This document shows, piece after piece, positions 8,752 through 16,899 of a stretch of DNA of 64,000 nt. The notes beneath the pieces were generated by a model, which saw nothing but the letters and a program-made list of their open reading frames with translations, was not told the DNA's origin and made no database searches. Origin of the DNA: JAFGJQ01 sp964495075. Its GTDB lineage: Bacteria; Planctomycetota; Phycisphaerae; UBA1845. The stretch is taken from the NCBI GenBank assembly GCA_964495075.1, contig CAZBUJ010000002.1, positions 62,001-126,000 on the forward strand, written 5' to 3'. Within the stretch, counting starts at the first letter, position 1. Every line of letters starts with the position of its first letter. The translations under genes and the position numbers were made by a program.

Positions 8752-9883
8752 TGCCGGACCGCGACGCCCGCGGATCCTGCACGTCGTCAATGCCCTGGAC
8801 GGCGGGGGGATGGAACGCACCCTGCTCGCGGTGGTGGGTGCGACGCTGCACGGGCGGCTCGAGCACGCGATCTGCACGCTGCGCGGTCCGGGACCACTGG
8901 CCGACCGTGTCCCACCTTCGGTGCCGCTCCTCTGCCTGCGGGCTCGCGACCGGAGTCGGGCCACGTCGTTACGGCTGGCGCGGGTGATCGCCCGGTACCG
9001 CCCGGATCTTGTCCACGCCCGGAGTTGGGGCGTCTGGACGGACACGGTGCTGGCCAACGCGGTGATGGGTGCGCGGCCGTTGTTGTTAGGGTTCCACGGG
9101 CTTGACGCGAAGCCTGGATTCTCGCGTTCGGATCGGTGTCGTGCGTACGTGATGCGTCGCTGGAGTCGGCGGTTCGCCTGCGTCTCGCATGCCGGGCGCG
9201 ATCAATTGCACCGGGAACTGGGGATCCCGGCGGACCGGATCGCGGTCATTCCGAACGGGGTCGACACGCGGCGGTTCGCGCCGCCGAGTCGCGAGAGCCG
9301 GGCGGAGCGGCGGGCCGCGATGGGATTTCCGCCGTGCGCCCTGGTCGCGGGGACGGTGGGTAATCTGACCCCGGTCAAGGATCACGCCACGATGCTTCGC
9401 GCGGTGCGCTTCTGTCGTGACGCCGGCGTCGACCTGCGTCTGATCATCGCCGGGGAGGGAGCGCTGCGTGACGAGCTGGAGCACCAGGCCACCGATCTCG
9501 GCATCGGAGCCAGCGTCCGGTTCGCCGGCCCGTGCGGCGACGTGCCGGCCTTGCTCGGGGCCATGGACCTGTACGTGTGCTCCAGCCGCTCGGAGGGGAT
9601 GAGCAACGCCATCCTGGAGGCGATGGCGGTGGGCCTGCCCATCGTGGCCACCGCGGTGGGGGATAACGCCCGGTTGATCGACAACGGCAAGGCGGGCGAG
9701 TTGGTGGCCCCGGCCGACGCCCAGGCCCTGGGGGGGGCGATGGTTCGGTTGGCTCGCTGCGAATCGCGTCGCGCGGCATTGGGGTCGGCGGCGCGGGCGC
9801 GGGCGGCCGAACAGTATCCCTTCGCGCGATGCGTGCAGCGGCATCTCGACCTGTATCATTCGTTGATCGGACCGCTCAGGTAG
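8726..9883 (+). CDS. Glycosyltransferase family 4
   Basis: GT-B retaining glycosyltransferase of 385 residues. Motifs in order are ILHVVNALDGGGMERTLL (acceptor domain), FACVSHAGRDQLHRELGI, VIPNGVDTRRFAPPSRESR, LIIAGEGALRDELE and SRSEGMSNAILEAMAVGLP with the EX7E catalytic motif. ATG 8726 has a GAGGAA Shine-Dalgarno 7 nt upstream inside the end of the ligase-like gene, so the two are coupled. The stop lies 8 bp inside the 3' end of the convergent methyltransferase. Likely a cytoplasmic assembly enzyme of the EPS repeat unit. Sugar specificity is unknown. Confidence 0.92.
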   Translation: MRPSRCQADAGPRRPRILHVVNALDGGGMERTLLAVVGATLHGRLEHAICTLRGPGPLADRVPPSVPLLCLRARDRSRATSLRLARVIARYRPDLVHARSWGVWTDTVLANAVMGARPLLLGFHGLDAKPGFSRSDRCRAYVMRRWSRRFACVSHAGRDQLHRELGIPADRIAVIPNGVDTRRFAPPSRESRAERRAAMGFPPCALVAGTVGNLTPVKDHATMLRAVRFCRDAGVDLRLIIAGEGALRDELEHQATDLGIGASVRFAGPCGDVPALLGAMDLYVCSSRSEGMSNAILEAMAVGLPIVATAVGDNARLIDNGKAGELVAPADAQALGGAMVRLARCESRRAALGSAARARAAEQYPFARCVQRHLDLYHSLIGPLR

Positions 9884-10550
9884 CGGACGTATAGACCCGT
9901 TCGGTTTGCGGTGGGGCCGGTGCGGTGATCTCGTGGCTGACCTGACCGGGGCTGGTGGTGACCGACTCGCGGAGCTTCCATGCCGCGCAGATGGCCAGTC
10001 CCTTGTGCCAGTCGACGCTGTACCGGGGCGAGAACGCGCTGAAGTGCGCCCGGTAGTCGTCGAGGGTGTTCTGCCAGACGTTGTCCTCGTCCTTTCGCCC
10101 GGAGAGATCGGTGACGATGACGAGCACGAACACGCCGCCGGGTCTGAGGTATTGCATCAGGATGGGCGTGGTTCTCATCGCCAGCGGTGATGCCAGGTCG
10201 TAGTGATAAATGCCGCAGCCGCGGGTGAAGACGACATCGAAGGCCTCGACGTCGAGCGGCAGTGCGTCGCGGAGGTCGGCGCAGATGTAGCGTCGGGTCG
10301 GGTAGTGTTCGCGGGCCCACCGGATGCCGGTCTCCGATTGATCCACGCCGATGCAGTTCAGTCCCATGTAGTTGAGCAGGTTGGTGTGGAAGCCGGCCCC
10401 GCAGGCGGCCTCCAACACGCGTGCCCCGCGGGGGATTCGAAACCGTTTGATGAGGTGTTTGCGGTGCCAGAGCCATTCCCGCACGAAGGAGTACTTCCAG
10501 CCGCCGTCGGCGTAGAACCAGTCGTAGTGGGTTGAGTTTTCGTCGTACAC
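9876..10550 (-). CDS. Class I SAM-dependent methyltransferase
   Basis: Rossmann-fold methyltransferase of 224 residues. GARVLEAACGAGFHTNLL is SAM motif I, GVDQSETGIRWA motif II, ICADLRDALPLDVEAFDVVFTR motif III and YLRPGGVFVLV motif IV (Methyltransf_11/25 type). GTG at 10550 is chosen because AGGAG lies 7 nt upstream and the product begins VYDENSTHYDWFY, a natural N-terminus for the family. A longer frame to 10619 lacks a Shine-Dalgarno. It is convergent with, and overlaps by 8 bp, the GT4 gene. Position inside the EPS locus suggests methylation of a sugar or lipid carrier, but the substrate is not visible. Confidence 0.85.
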   Translation of the reverse strand: MYDENSTHYDWFYADGGWKYSFVREWLWHRKHLIKRFRIPRGARVLEAACGAGFHTNLLNYMGLNCIGVDQSETGIRWAREHYPTRRYICADLRDALPLDVEAFDVVFTRGCGIYHYDLASPLAMRTTPILMQYLRPGGVFVLVIVTDLSGRKDEDNVWQNTLDDYRAHFSAFSPRYSVDWHKGLAICAAWKLRESVTTSPGQVSHEITAPAPPQTERVYTSAT

Positions 10551-10895
10551 GGCGGGTCTCCTGTCGCCCCTGGGGTCCGATGGGCGGGCGGTATGCGGTT
10601 TATCGGTATTCGGGACCACGGCTCTGAAGCCGCCGTCCGATAATGCGGATGTCGCCGCCTCGGGCTCGAAGTTGATTCAGGCGGGTGGCGGGGCACCCGA
10701 TAATCCATACGAAGAAGACGGGGAGATTGTGCCGGTGCACCGCGCAAGTCGCGGCTTGGGCAGGGGTGGTACCGCCCGTGTGGCACCGGCGCCGTCGGAT
10801 CGTTCGTCCGAGACGGCCTTCTGTGGATCGAAGGGAGTTCGGTTCGCCAGGCGAACCCGGCGAGGCGGGTTTGTTGGCCGCATCAGGATTGAGCC
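10551..10895. promoter_or_regulatory. Divergent intergenic region methyltransferase / Wzz-like
   Basis: This 345-bp gap lies between two divergent genes and should hold both promoters. It contains the AGGAG Shine-Dalgarno (as CTCCT, 10558-10562) of the methyltransferase. No small gene, clear palindrome or -35/-10 pair was found by eye. Confidence 0.35.
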
Positions 10896-12911
10896 ATGTC
10901 CAGCGATCGCAAACGGATGAGCGACTCGGGTCGGAACCGGGGCGCACAGGTTCAACACCGGGAACGCGTTGCCTCCGACGAGTCGCCGCTCGCCCAGGCC
11001 CGGGCCACGGTGGCGGAGACGATGCGCGTCGTCATCCTGCGCCGGTGGTCGTTCTTCGTTCCGTTCTGCCTCGTGAGCACGCTGGCCGCGTTGGTCAGTC
11101 ACCAGATCCCGCGCAAGTACGCCGTAACCTCGATGCTCGAACGGCGTGAGAACCCGGTACTCAACAACCTGGCCGCCCATCGATCCATGCGGCTCGTCAA
11201 GGACAGCAAGTTCACGGTGAACCGCGACCTGCGCCAGGTGGACTTGATGGAGGAGGTGCTGGACGAGACCGGTTTGACCGACGACCTGCCCCGCGATGTA
11301 AACGGGAACCTCACCGGTTCGGGCAAGAAGATGCGCCAGTCCCGGGCGGCCCACTACGCGGCGGGCGTCTCGGTGAAGATCACGTCGTACAACGCCGAGA
11401 CGCTGGTGGACAACATATCGATCACGTGTGGAGGCCGTGACCCGACCCACCTGGCGACGATCTGCAACGCCCTGCGCGACGTCTACATTCGACGGACCCG
11501 GGCCAACATGACCCAGAAGCTCGAGGAGCTCATGAGCTACTTCGAGAAACAGGCCGAACAGTGCCAGGAGCAGATGAAGGAACTCAACCGGGCCCGCCTC
11601 AGCGAGGACCTGAGGAGCATCGATTTCGACGTGACGAACCCGCGCTCGATCGTGAACCGGATCAACCGGCTGGACAACGAGCGGGACGTGCTGCTCCAGG
11701 AGCGCGAGGAGTTGGACGTCCGGCTGGAGGCGTACCAGGAGAACCTCGAACGGGTCCGGCAGTTGGCCTCCCGGTCGGTGCCGACCGTCGCGTCCGCCGA
11801 GCCCGATGCGGAGCCCGTCTATCGCAGCCCGATGTCGGTGCAGCTTCAGTCGAGCATCGCGGAGCTTGACCGCAAGATCTACGAAGAGCGCAAGTCGAAC
11901 AAGAAGACGCTCAAACATCCGGATGTCCAGGAGCTGCTGGGCCAGCGGGCGTTGCTGGTCCAGCGTCTCGCCCGGCAGAGGGAGGTCGATGCCCAGGTGG
12001 CCCCGGAGCAGGTTCCGCCGCCCGCGCCGGTTTCCGCCCCCAATGACACGTGGTTGGCACAGATTGCCGAACTCGAGACGGAAATCAAGGCCATGACCAA
12101 CCAGAAACGGCGGATCGAACACTCGCTCGACGTCGTGGAGGCGGACCTGAAGGACTACCGCGAGGTGAAGGCCGAGATCTACGACAACTACCAGAAGCAC
12201 GAGGACGTGGTGGAGGCGTTGCGGGCCGTGCAGCAGGAGTATTCCGCACACCGGGTCACGGTGGCCAAACTCGACAGCCTGCTCACCGCGGACGAAAGCG
12301 AGCGGGCGGTCGGGTTCACCGTGCTGCGGGAGGCCCGGCCGACGCTGACACCGACCAACCCGAAGGCGGACATCGTGCTGATGGTGTGCCTGCTCCTGGG
12401 AGTGATCAGCGGAGTCTGCTGCGTGCTGCTGGCGGAGATCTTCGACCAGTCGTTCCACACCACGAGGCAGGCCAGCCGGGCGCTGGGCCTGCCGGTATTG
12501 GAGTGCATCGACGAGATCGTCACCGCGGCCGACCGGGCCCGCATGTTCCGGCGCCAGGTGCTCTTCGCCCCCGCGCTGGTGTTCGGCCTCCTCGCCACCG
12601 CGACGGCGAGCAACGCGCTGGCGTACCTGAACCTGAAACGTCCGCACACCTATCAACGCGTGTTGGCGCTGCCGCAGGAGCTCTGGCAGCGGGCGACGGC
12701 AGACGGGAGTGAAACCGCCGGCTTCGATCTCCCGCATTACGCGACGGTGGAAGAGCCGACCCGCCCCGCGGCCCGCTTGGCCAGCCGCGCCCGGCCGCGG
12801 GATCCGGACGGCCCGACCGTGACCGGCCGGAACCTCATCGAAGACTTCGACACCCTGCTGCAGCGGGTGGGCGGTTACCCGTCGATCCCGTCACCACCAT
12901 CATCGCACTAA
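10896..12911 (+). CDS. Wzz/GumC-family polysaccharide chain-length/export protein
   Basis: A 671-residue inner-membrane polysaccharide co-polymerase-like protein. It has an N-terminal cytoplasmic segment, TM1 (FFVPFCLVSTLAALVSHQI, ~50-70), and a long periplasmic region with predicted coiled coils (~200-300 and 380-450). TM2 follows (~490-515), and an additional hydrophobic segment near 550-572 precedes a ~95-residue hydrophilic tail. PTLTPTNPKADIVLMVC is the conserved Pro-rich motif before the second TM in Wzz/GumC. No Walker A motif follows, so the kinase partner is separate: the BY-kinase at 40080 is a good candidate. The third hydrophobic segment and the tail are unusual for the family. 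Confidence 0.85.
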   Translation: MSSDRKRMSDSGRNRGAQVQHRERVASDESPLAQARATVAETMRVVILRRWSFFVPFCLVSTLAALVSHQIPRKYAVTSMLERRENPVLNNLAAHRSMRLVKDSKFTVNRDLRQVDLMEEVLDETGLTDDLPRDVNGNLTGSGKKMRQSRAAHYAAGVSVKITSYNAETLVDNISITCGGRDPTHLATICNALRDVYIRRTRANMTQKLEELMSYFEKQAEQCQEQMKELNRARLSEDLRSIDFDVTNPRSIVNRINRLDNERDVLLQEREELDVRLEAYQENLERVRQLASRSVPTVASAEPDAEPVYRSPMSVQLQSSIAELDRKIYEERKSNKKTLKHPDVQELLGQRALLVQRLARQREVDAQVAPEQVPPPAPVSAPNDTWLAQIAELETEIKAMTNQKRRIEHSLDVVEADLKDYREVKAEIYDNYQKHEDVVEALRAVQQEYSAHRVTVAKLDSLLTADESERAVGFTVLREARPTLTPTNPKADIVLMVCLLLGVISGVCCVLLAEIFDQSFHTTRQASRALGLPVLECIDEIVTAADRARMFRRQVLFAPALVFGLLATATASNALAYLNLKRPHTYQRVLALPQELWQRATADGSETAGFDLPHYATVEEPTRPAARLASRARPRDPDGPTVTGRNLIEDFDTLLQRVGGYPSIPSPPSSH

Positions 12912-12972
12912 AAGCGATCGGGCCTCCTGCGTCCGGACGCTGCCGCTGGTAAAAACGTGGTCACCCAACGTC

Positions 12973-13030
12973 GCGCCGGACGCGGCGCACGAAAGGGGTA
13001 TCCGCAATGAGGCGCCAACCGGTCGGCGCC
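12973..13030. terminator. Candidate hairpins between convergent Wzz-like gene and response regulator
   Basis: Two short GC-only stem-loops lie in the 150-bp convergent gap: GCGCCG/CGGCGC (12973-12978 with 12983-12988) and GGCGCC/GGCGCC (13011-13016 with 13025-13030, 8-nt loop). Neither is followed by a T-run, so terminator function is only a possibility. Confidence 0.25.
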
Positions 13031-13061
13031 GCCTGATCACGGATACTTCGCCCGGCTCCCG

Positions 13062-13679
13062 TCACGTTTGGGACACGACCTGCATGTTCCTCACCAGCTC
13101 GGCCAAGTTGCACACTCGAAGCTTGCTGAAACACTGCGCGCGATGTGCCTCCACGGTCTTCGGACTGATACCGAGCGCATCGGCAATCTCTTTATTCGCC
13201 TTTCCAGACGCAACCCACTCCACGACTTGGCGTTCGCGGCGCGTGAGGGTTGCGAGGCGTTCCTTGAACTCCCGGATTCCATGTTCGCGCTCACGCCGGC
13301 TCGCATCCCATGTGATCGCCTGCTGAATGCGGTCCAGGAGAAGCTGATCGCTGGCCGGCTTCTCGATGAAATCATGGGCACCGGCTCTCATGGCCTGCAC
13401 CGCTGCACTCACATCCCCATGACCGGTCAAGAAGATGACCGGCAGCTTGATTTCGCGCTCATTGAGGATCCTCTGCAACTCCAATCCGCTCATTTCCGGC
13501 ATGCGCAGGTCCAGAACGAGACACCCCGGCTGGCCATGATCGTACTCCTCGAGAAACTCCTTGGCCCGAGCGAAAGTCTGGGCTTCCAGGCCTACAGATT
13601 CGACCAGCCAAACCAGTGAATCGCGAAGGCATTCGTCGTCGTCCACTATGAAAACGGTCGGTCTACGTTCCATGAGCAT
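13062..13679 (-). CDS. FixJ/NarL-type response regulator (orphan)
   Basis: A 205-residue two-domain regulator. The receiver domain (1-125) has the acidic pocket VDDDE, phospho-acceptor Asp57 in LVLDLRMPEMSG, the FLTGHG switch Thr and EKPAS Lys. A LuxR-type HTH (140-200, LTRRERQVVEWVASGKANKEI and ISPKTVEAHR) binds DNA. The arrangement and spacing resemble FixJ and the TodT/StyR group. There is no histidine kinase in the window, so its sensor must be elsewhere. It lies 218 bp downstream of the TIR gene on the same strand; co-transcription is possible but unproven. ATG 13679 could be replaced by ATG two codons later. Confidence 0.92.
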   Translation of the reverse strand: MLMERRPTVFIVDDDECLRDSLVWLVESVGLEAQTFARAKEFLEEYDHGQPGCLVLDLRMPEMSGLELQRILNEREIKLPVIFLTGHGDVSAAVQAMRAGAHDFIEKPASDQLLLDRIQQAITWDASRREREHGIREFKERLATLTRRERQVVEWVASGKANKEIADALGISPKTVEAHRAQCFSKLRVCNLAELVRNMQVVSQT

Positions 13680-13897
13680 CGTCTGTCCTGAACCGTCCCG
13701 TGAGTCCTCTTGGCCATTCGCTTTTCATCGACCCGCTGGACGCGTGTTCTTGCATGCACAAGCCCAGCTACCCGATGGCGGGCGCTGCCGGCCGCGCTCA
13801 TGCGGCTCTCGGCTCAACCGACGACTTCCAATCGTCGTCGCCACGCGGGTCAACGCCTGCGCCGATCCACCGCCGAGGTTCCCTGCCGTCCACGCCG

Positions 13898-14434
13898 TCA
13901 TCGCTCCGGCTGGCCGACGCGATACAGAGCGTCCCGGATATGGACCGCGAGTTTAGTCAGTCGTTTGCGCACGGTGACGGCGGTGAACGGCTTCAGCCGC
14001 AAATCACGCCAATCCACATAGTTGCGTCGGAGCAAGGCGCCGACAAGAACATCCTGGGCCACTTTCCTTTGGTCGTGAAGATTCGGACATTCGATGTAAT
14101 ACACCGGCAGGATCAGGTCGCGCCGCTTGAGAGCCCGCTCGCGATGCAGAAACCGTTTCAGTTCCGCGCGGCATGCACAACTGTTCAGAAAGCTCGGCGT
14201 GACTATCGGAATGAGAAACGTGACGTCGTCCAGAGACTCATTGATGCGGTCTTCCCAACTCTGCCCCCATTTGATGTCGTCGATGTCCTGAAATATCGGG
14301 AATTCCTGGCCGATATGGACGCGCACTTCCGCGCTGAGCCGCCGGCGCAGCTCGGTGATCGAGCCGTCCGGGCAGCGATCGTCGCACCGGGCATAGCTCA
14401 TGAAGGCTGCCGGTCTGTTCGTCAAGCTTTTCAC
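13898..14434 (-). CDS. Stand-alone TIR-domain protein
   Basis: A 178-residue protein made almost entirely of one TIR domain (TIR_2 type). AAFMSYARCDD forms the first strand (box 1) and FPIFQDIDDIKWGQSWEDRI the BB-loop region. VTFLIPIVTPSFLNSCACR-AEL contains the Cys-x2-Glu site where catalytic NADases carry their Glu, and ILPVYYI a later strand. GTG 14434 is chosen because GGAG lies 9 nt upstream; an upstream extension to 14623 is low-complexity and lacks a Shine-Dalgarno. Bacterial TIR proteins may be NADases in immunity, scaffolds, or secreted. No SIR2, Thoeris, STING or pAgo partner is adjacent. Function is therefore open. Confidence 0.8.
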   Translation of the reverse strand: MKSLTNRPAAFMSYARCDDRCPDGSITELRRRLSAEVRVHIGQEFPIFQDIDDIKWGQSWEDRINESLDDVTFLIPIVTPSFLNSCACRAELKRFLHRERALKRRDLILPVYYIECPNLHDQRKVAQDVLVGALLRRNYVDWRDLRLKPFTAVTVRKRLTKLAVHIRDALYRVGQPER

Positions 14435-14872
14435 CGGACGGATCTCCGTTGTGCATCCACGGCGTGGAGGTGGGCGGTCACAACACCCCGACAACGCCGA
14501 GGCCGATACGGGCGGCCCAGCGCCGGTCACGTCGACGGGACCACCTCCCAGGCGAGACCCAGTACGCCGCCTGCGGAGACGCGCCCCTTTCAACGCCTGG
14601 ATGGGAATACCTACATGCGGCAAAACCCGCGATGTTTACGCCATGTCCCTTAGAAAACATCGTTATAATTAAGGGATAACCCGTAAATGCATCCGGGTCA
14701 AGTGGATTCTCCGCGGGGCCGTCGGCTCGCCGACGAGCGGCAGGCAGGCGGTGGGTCTTAACATGTTCCAAATAAGCGATTTATGATGAGCGATGGCGAC
14801 GACGGCAATCCGATCGATTCTCGATTCGGTCGACCCGGCTGTTGTGGTCAATGGTCTTGGTCAACGGCCGCC
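14435..14872. other. Intergenic region upstream of TIR gene
   Basis: A 438-bp gap between the TIR gene and the VanZ-like gene. It contains an AT-rich island at about 14640-14710, clearly below the base composition of the neighbours, with a TATAAT hexamer at 14664-14669 (plus strand). No -35 element at proper spacing was found for either strand, and no credible protein was seen. It may hold the TIR promoter. Confidence 0.4.
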
Positions 14873-15313
14873 TCACGGCTCTTCGTCGTCGACTTCGGTC
14901 TCGTCGCCGATGGTGGGCTTCGGATACGTGACGAGAAGGGCCATGGCCATCACTACGCCGCACATGTCGGCGATCCAGTCCCGGACGGACGGCGTGCGAT
15001 GCACGAAGCCCTGGAGCCACTCGTCGGCGACCCCGTACCCCGCATAGATAAGCGTCCAGCCGATCACCCACCCGGTGTTGATGGTATGACCGCGACTCAC
15101 CGCGGCCCGCCCGCCGAGCATCACGAGCACGAAGTACGCGACAAAGTGAAGCACCTTGTCACCGCCGCGCGGCATGGGCAACCCCTCGGGCATCGGCCGG
15201 TGGGTGAGCACGAACAGCGCGGCCCAGCACCCCAGCCACAGCAGCGTCAGCGGATGCGCCCAGAATGGCCGGCGGGGCACGTCGTGCTTTGGCTGGTCAT
15301 GCGATGTTGACAA
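14873..15313 (-). CDS. VanZ-like family membrane protein
   Basis: A 146-residue protein with four predicted transmembrane helices. The VanZ-like signature is present: GGDKVLHFVAYFVLVMLGG, then ADEWLQGFVHRTPSVRDWIADMCGVV. VanZ confers low-level teicoplanin resistance in its namesake, but most members have no known function. The start overlaps the end of the upstream parA by 17 bp, so the two are coupled. The C-terminal tail is acidic (IGDETEVDDEEP). Confidence 0.85.
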   Translation of the reverse strand: MSTSHDQPKHDVPRRPFWAHPLTLLWLGCWAALFVLTHRPMPEGLPMPRGGDKVLHFVAYFVLVMLGGRAAVSRGHTINTGWVIGWTLIYAGYGVADEWLQGFVHRTPSVRDWIADMCGVVMAMALLVTYPKPTIGDETEVDDEEP

Positions 15314-16184
15314 TGGAGGAGTCCGACGCGTCGGGAGGATCGATCTTCAAGGACACCTTTTCCGCCTCGGCCTCCGCCCGCGGTTCGGCCGCGGCGGGAC
15401 TCCGGTCAAGCACCTCCACCGCGAGTCGCGCGTAGTCGAGCGCCCCGTTGCAGCGCGGCTCGTAGTCGAAGATGGACATGCCGAAGCTCGGGCATTCGGC
15501 CAGCTTGATGTTGCGGCGGATGACCGCGTCGTACAGGCGGGCGTCGGCCCAGGGCACGTCGGTGCCTCGCGCCTCGTTGAGGAAGGCGCGGAGGTCTTCC
15601 ACGACTTCGGCCGCCAGCCGCGTCCCCGCCTCGAACATGCACAACACGACGCCCCCCACCTTCAGGTCGGGGTTGATCCGGCGCTGCACCAGGGTGACGG
15701 TTTCGAGCAGCTTGCTCATGCCTTGCAGTCCGAGGAAGTGGGCCTGCAGCGGGATCTGCACCTCGTTCGCCGCGGACAACCCGTTGATGGTCAGCACGCC
15801 CAGCGACGGCGGGCAGTCGATCAGCACGATGTCGTAGTGGCCGTTCGACTCGGTGAGCGCGTCGCGCAGCAGTACGTCCCGGCCGACGACCGAGACCAGT
15901 TCTGACTCGGCGCGGGCCAGAGCGGTGTGGGATGGCACGAGCCACACGCCTTTGCGAATCTTCATCGTGGCGTCGTCAATGGGCAGGTCGGCGGTCAGGA
16001 CATCGTGGATACTCGGTCGTTGATCGGACGGCTCGGCCCCGAAGTGCAGGGTGAGGTGGGCCTGCGGGTCGAGGTCGATGACCAGGACTTTTTTCCCCCG
16101 GGTGGCCATCGCCACGGCGAGGTTGCACGCGGTGGTGGTCTTGCCCACGCCGCCCTTCTGATTGATCACGGCAATGGTTCGCAT
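15297..16184 (-). CDS. ParA-family ATPase (orphan)
   Basis: MinD/ParA-type P-loop ATPase of 295 residues. The deviant Walker A is KGGVGKTT within MRTIAVINQKGGVGKTT, followed by KVLVIDLDPQAHLTL (Walker A' and switch I) and YDIVLIDCPPSLGVLTIN (Walker B). Such proteins position chromosomes, plasmids or large complexes by forming gradients on DNA. No parB, parS cluster or dnaA/gid neighbourhood is visible, so this is an orphan cargo-positioning ATPase or a chromosomal ParA with displaced partners. A strong AAGGAGG precedes ATG 16184. The C-terminal ~25 residues (Ala/Glu-rich) are less conserved. It is coupled to the VanZ-like gene. Confidence 0.9.
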   Translation of the reverse strand: MRTIAVINQKGGVGKTTTACNLAVAMATRGKKVLVIDLDPQAHLTLHFGAEPSDQRPSIHDVLTADLPIDDATMKIRKGVWLVPSHTALARAESELVSVVGRDVLLRDALTESNGHYDIVLIDCPPSLGVLTINGLSAANEVQIPLQAHFLGLQGMSKLLETVTLVQRRINPDLKVGGVVLCMFEAGTRLAAEVVEDLRAFLNEARGTDVPWADARLYDAVIRRNIKLAECPSFGMSIFDYEPRCNGALDYARLAVEVLDRSPAAAEPRAEAEAEKVSLKIDPPDASDSSIVNIA

Positions 16185-16398
16185 GGGGTCCTCCTTGGCC
16201 GCACCGCCATGGACGCGACGACCGCCGGCAGGTGGGTTTGGGACTCCTCTCGCCGGACACGTCCGGCCATCCGACTCGAGTGGTTTTCCGGCGACCGGCC
16301 CGTGATGAGGCCAGTCGGCAACCGCGCCACATGTCCATTATACGCCAAAAGTTGCCCAATGTAAGAATCCGGGCCGGACGCGGGCGGCGGGTGGCGAT

Positions 16399-16875
16399 CT
16401 ATCCGGGCGCCAGCACGGCCGCCATCATCAGCATCACGCCGAGCAGCGTGATGAACACCCCGCGCGTATAGTGCGGCCGAATCGGGAGGAACTCGATCGC
16501 CCACGGCGGCAACCGCCGGACGCGGAACACCTGCAAGCCCAGCCCCATCGTGGGCAGGCTGGCCAGGATGCCCACGATGCGGCCCACTCCGAACACGTCG
16601 AAGATTCTGGCCGCCACCATCAGGGCGGCGGCGGCCACCCCGATCCAGAGCCCCACGAGGAGGATGTCATTCACGTCCTTAAGTTCGTGGATCAGGTAGA
16701 CCATGTTCTGAGCGTTTCGGCGCACGTCGTTGCGGTTGTAGACGTAGCCGCATTCGGGGCAGCGGTTGTTGGGCAGTCCGGTGAGGTTGTAGCCGCATTC
16801 CGGGCAGATCGGCGGCAGCCGTTCCTGCCATTCATGTCCCAGCATGGCGTCGAGGGTGGCTTCGTCGAATGGCAT
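16399..16875 (-). CDS. Zinc-ribbon membrane protein, unknown function
   Basis: A 158-residue protein. A cytoplasmic double CxxC zinc ribbon (ICPECGYNLTGLPNNRCPECGY, shown here only as its two CPECGY elements, residues ~23-44) is followed by about three hydrophobic segments (~70-92, 97-113, 138-156). This ribbon-plus-membrane architecture is very common in Planctomycetes and has no assigned function. It lies between thiD2-thiE and parA on the same strand, 24 bp downstream of the thi gene start region but transcribed separately or as a read-through. Confidence 0.75.
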   Translation of the reverse strand: MPFDEATLDAMLGHEWQERLPPICPECGYNLTGLPNNRCPECGYVYNRNDVRRNAQNMVYLIHELKDVNDILLVGLWIGVAAAALMVAARIFDVFGVGRIVGILASLPTMGLGLQVFRVRRLPPWAIEFLPIRPHYTRGVFITLLGVMLMMAAVLAPG

Positions 16876-16899
16876 GGCTGCGGTTCGCCTGCTGCGGAG

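Noticed and set aside
10677..12737. 686-codon minus-strand open frame
   Set aside because: Antisense to the Wzz-like gene, with no motifs and unlikely composition.
13062..13679. Two-component system with a local histidine kinase
   Set aside because: No HisKA/HATPase gene is present in the window.
13062..14434. Complete TIR-based defence system (Thoeris or similar)
   Set aside because: No SIR2, ThsA, STING, pAgo or kinase partner adjoins the TIR gene, and the neighbouring regulator is an ordinary FixJ-like protein.
14640..14710. sigma70-type promoter around TATAAT at 14664
   Set aside because: No -35 hexamer at 16-18 bp on either strand; kept only as an AT-rich island.
15297..16184. Chromosome or plasmid partition locus parABS
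   Set aside because: No parB gene or repeated parS-like sites were seen near the ParA gene.
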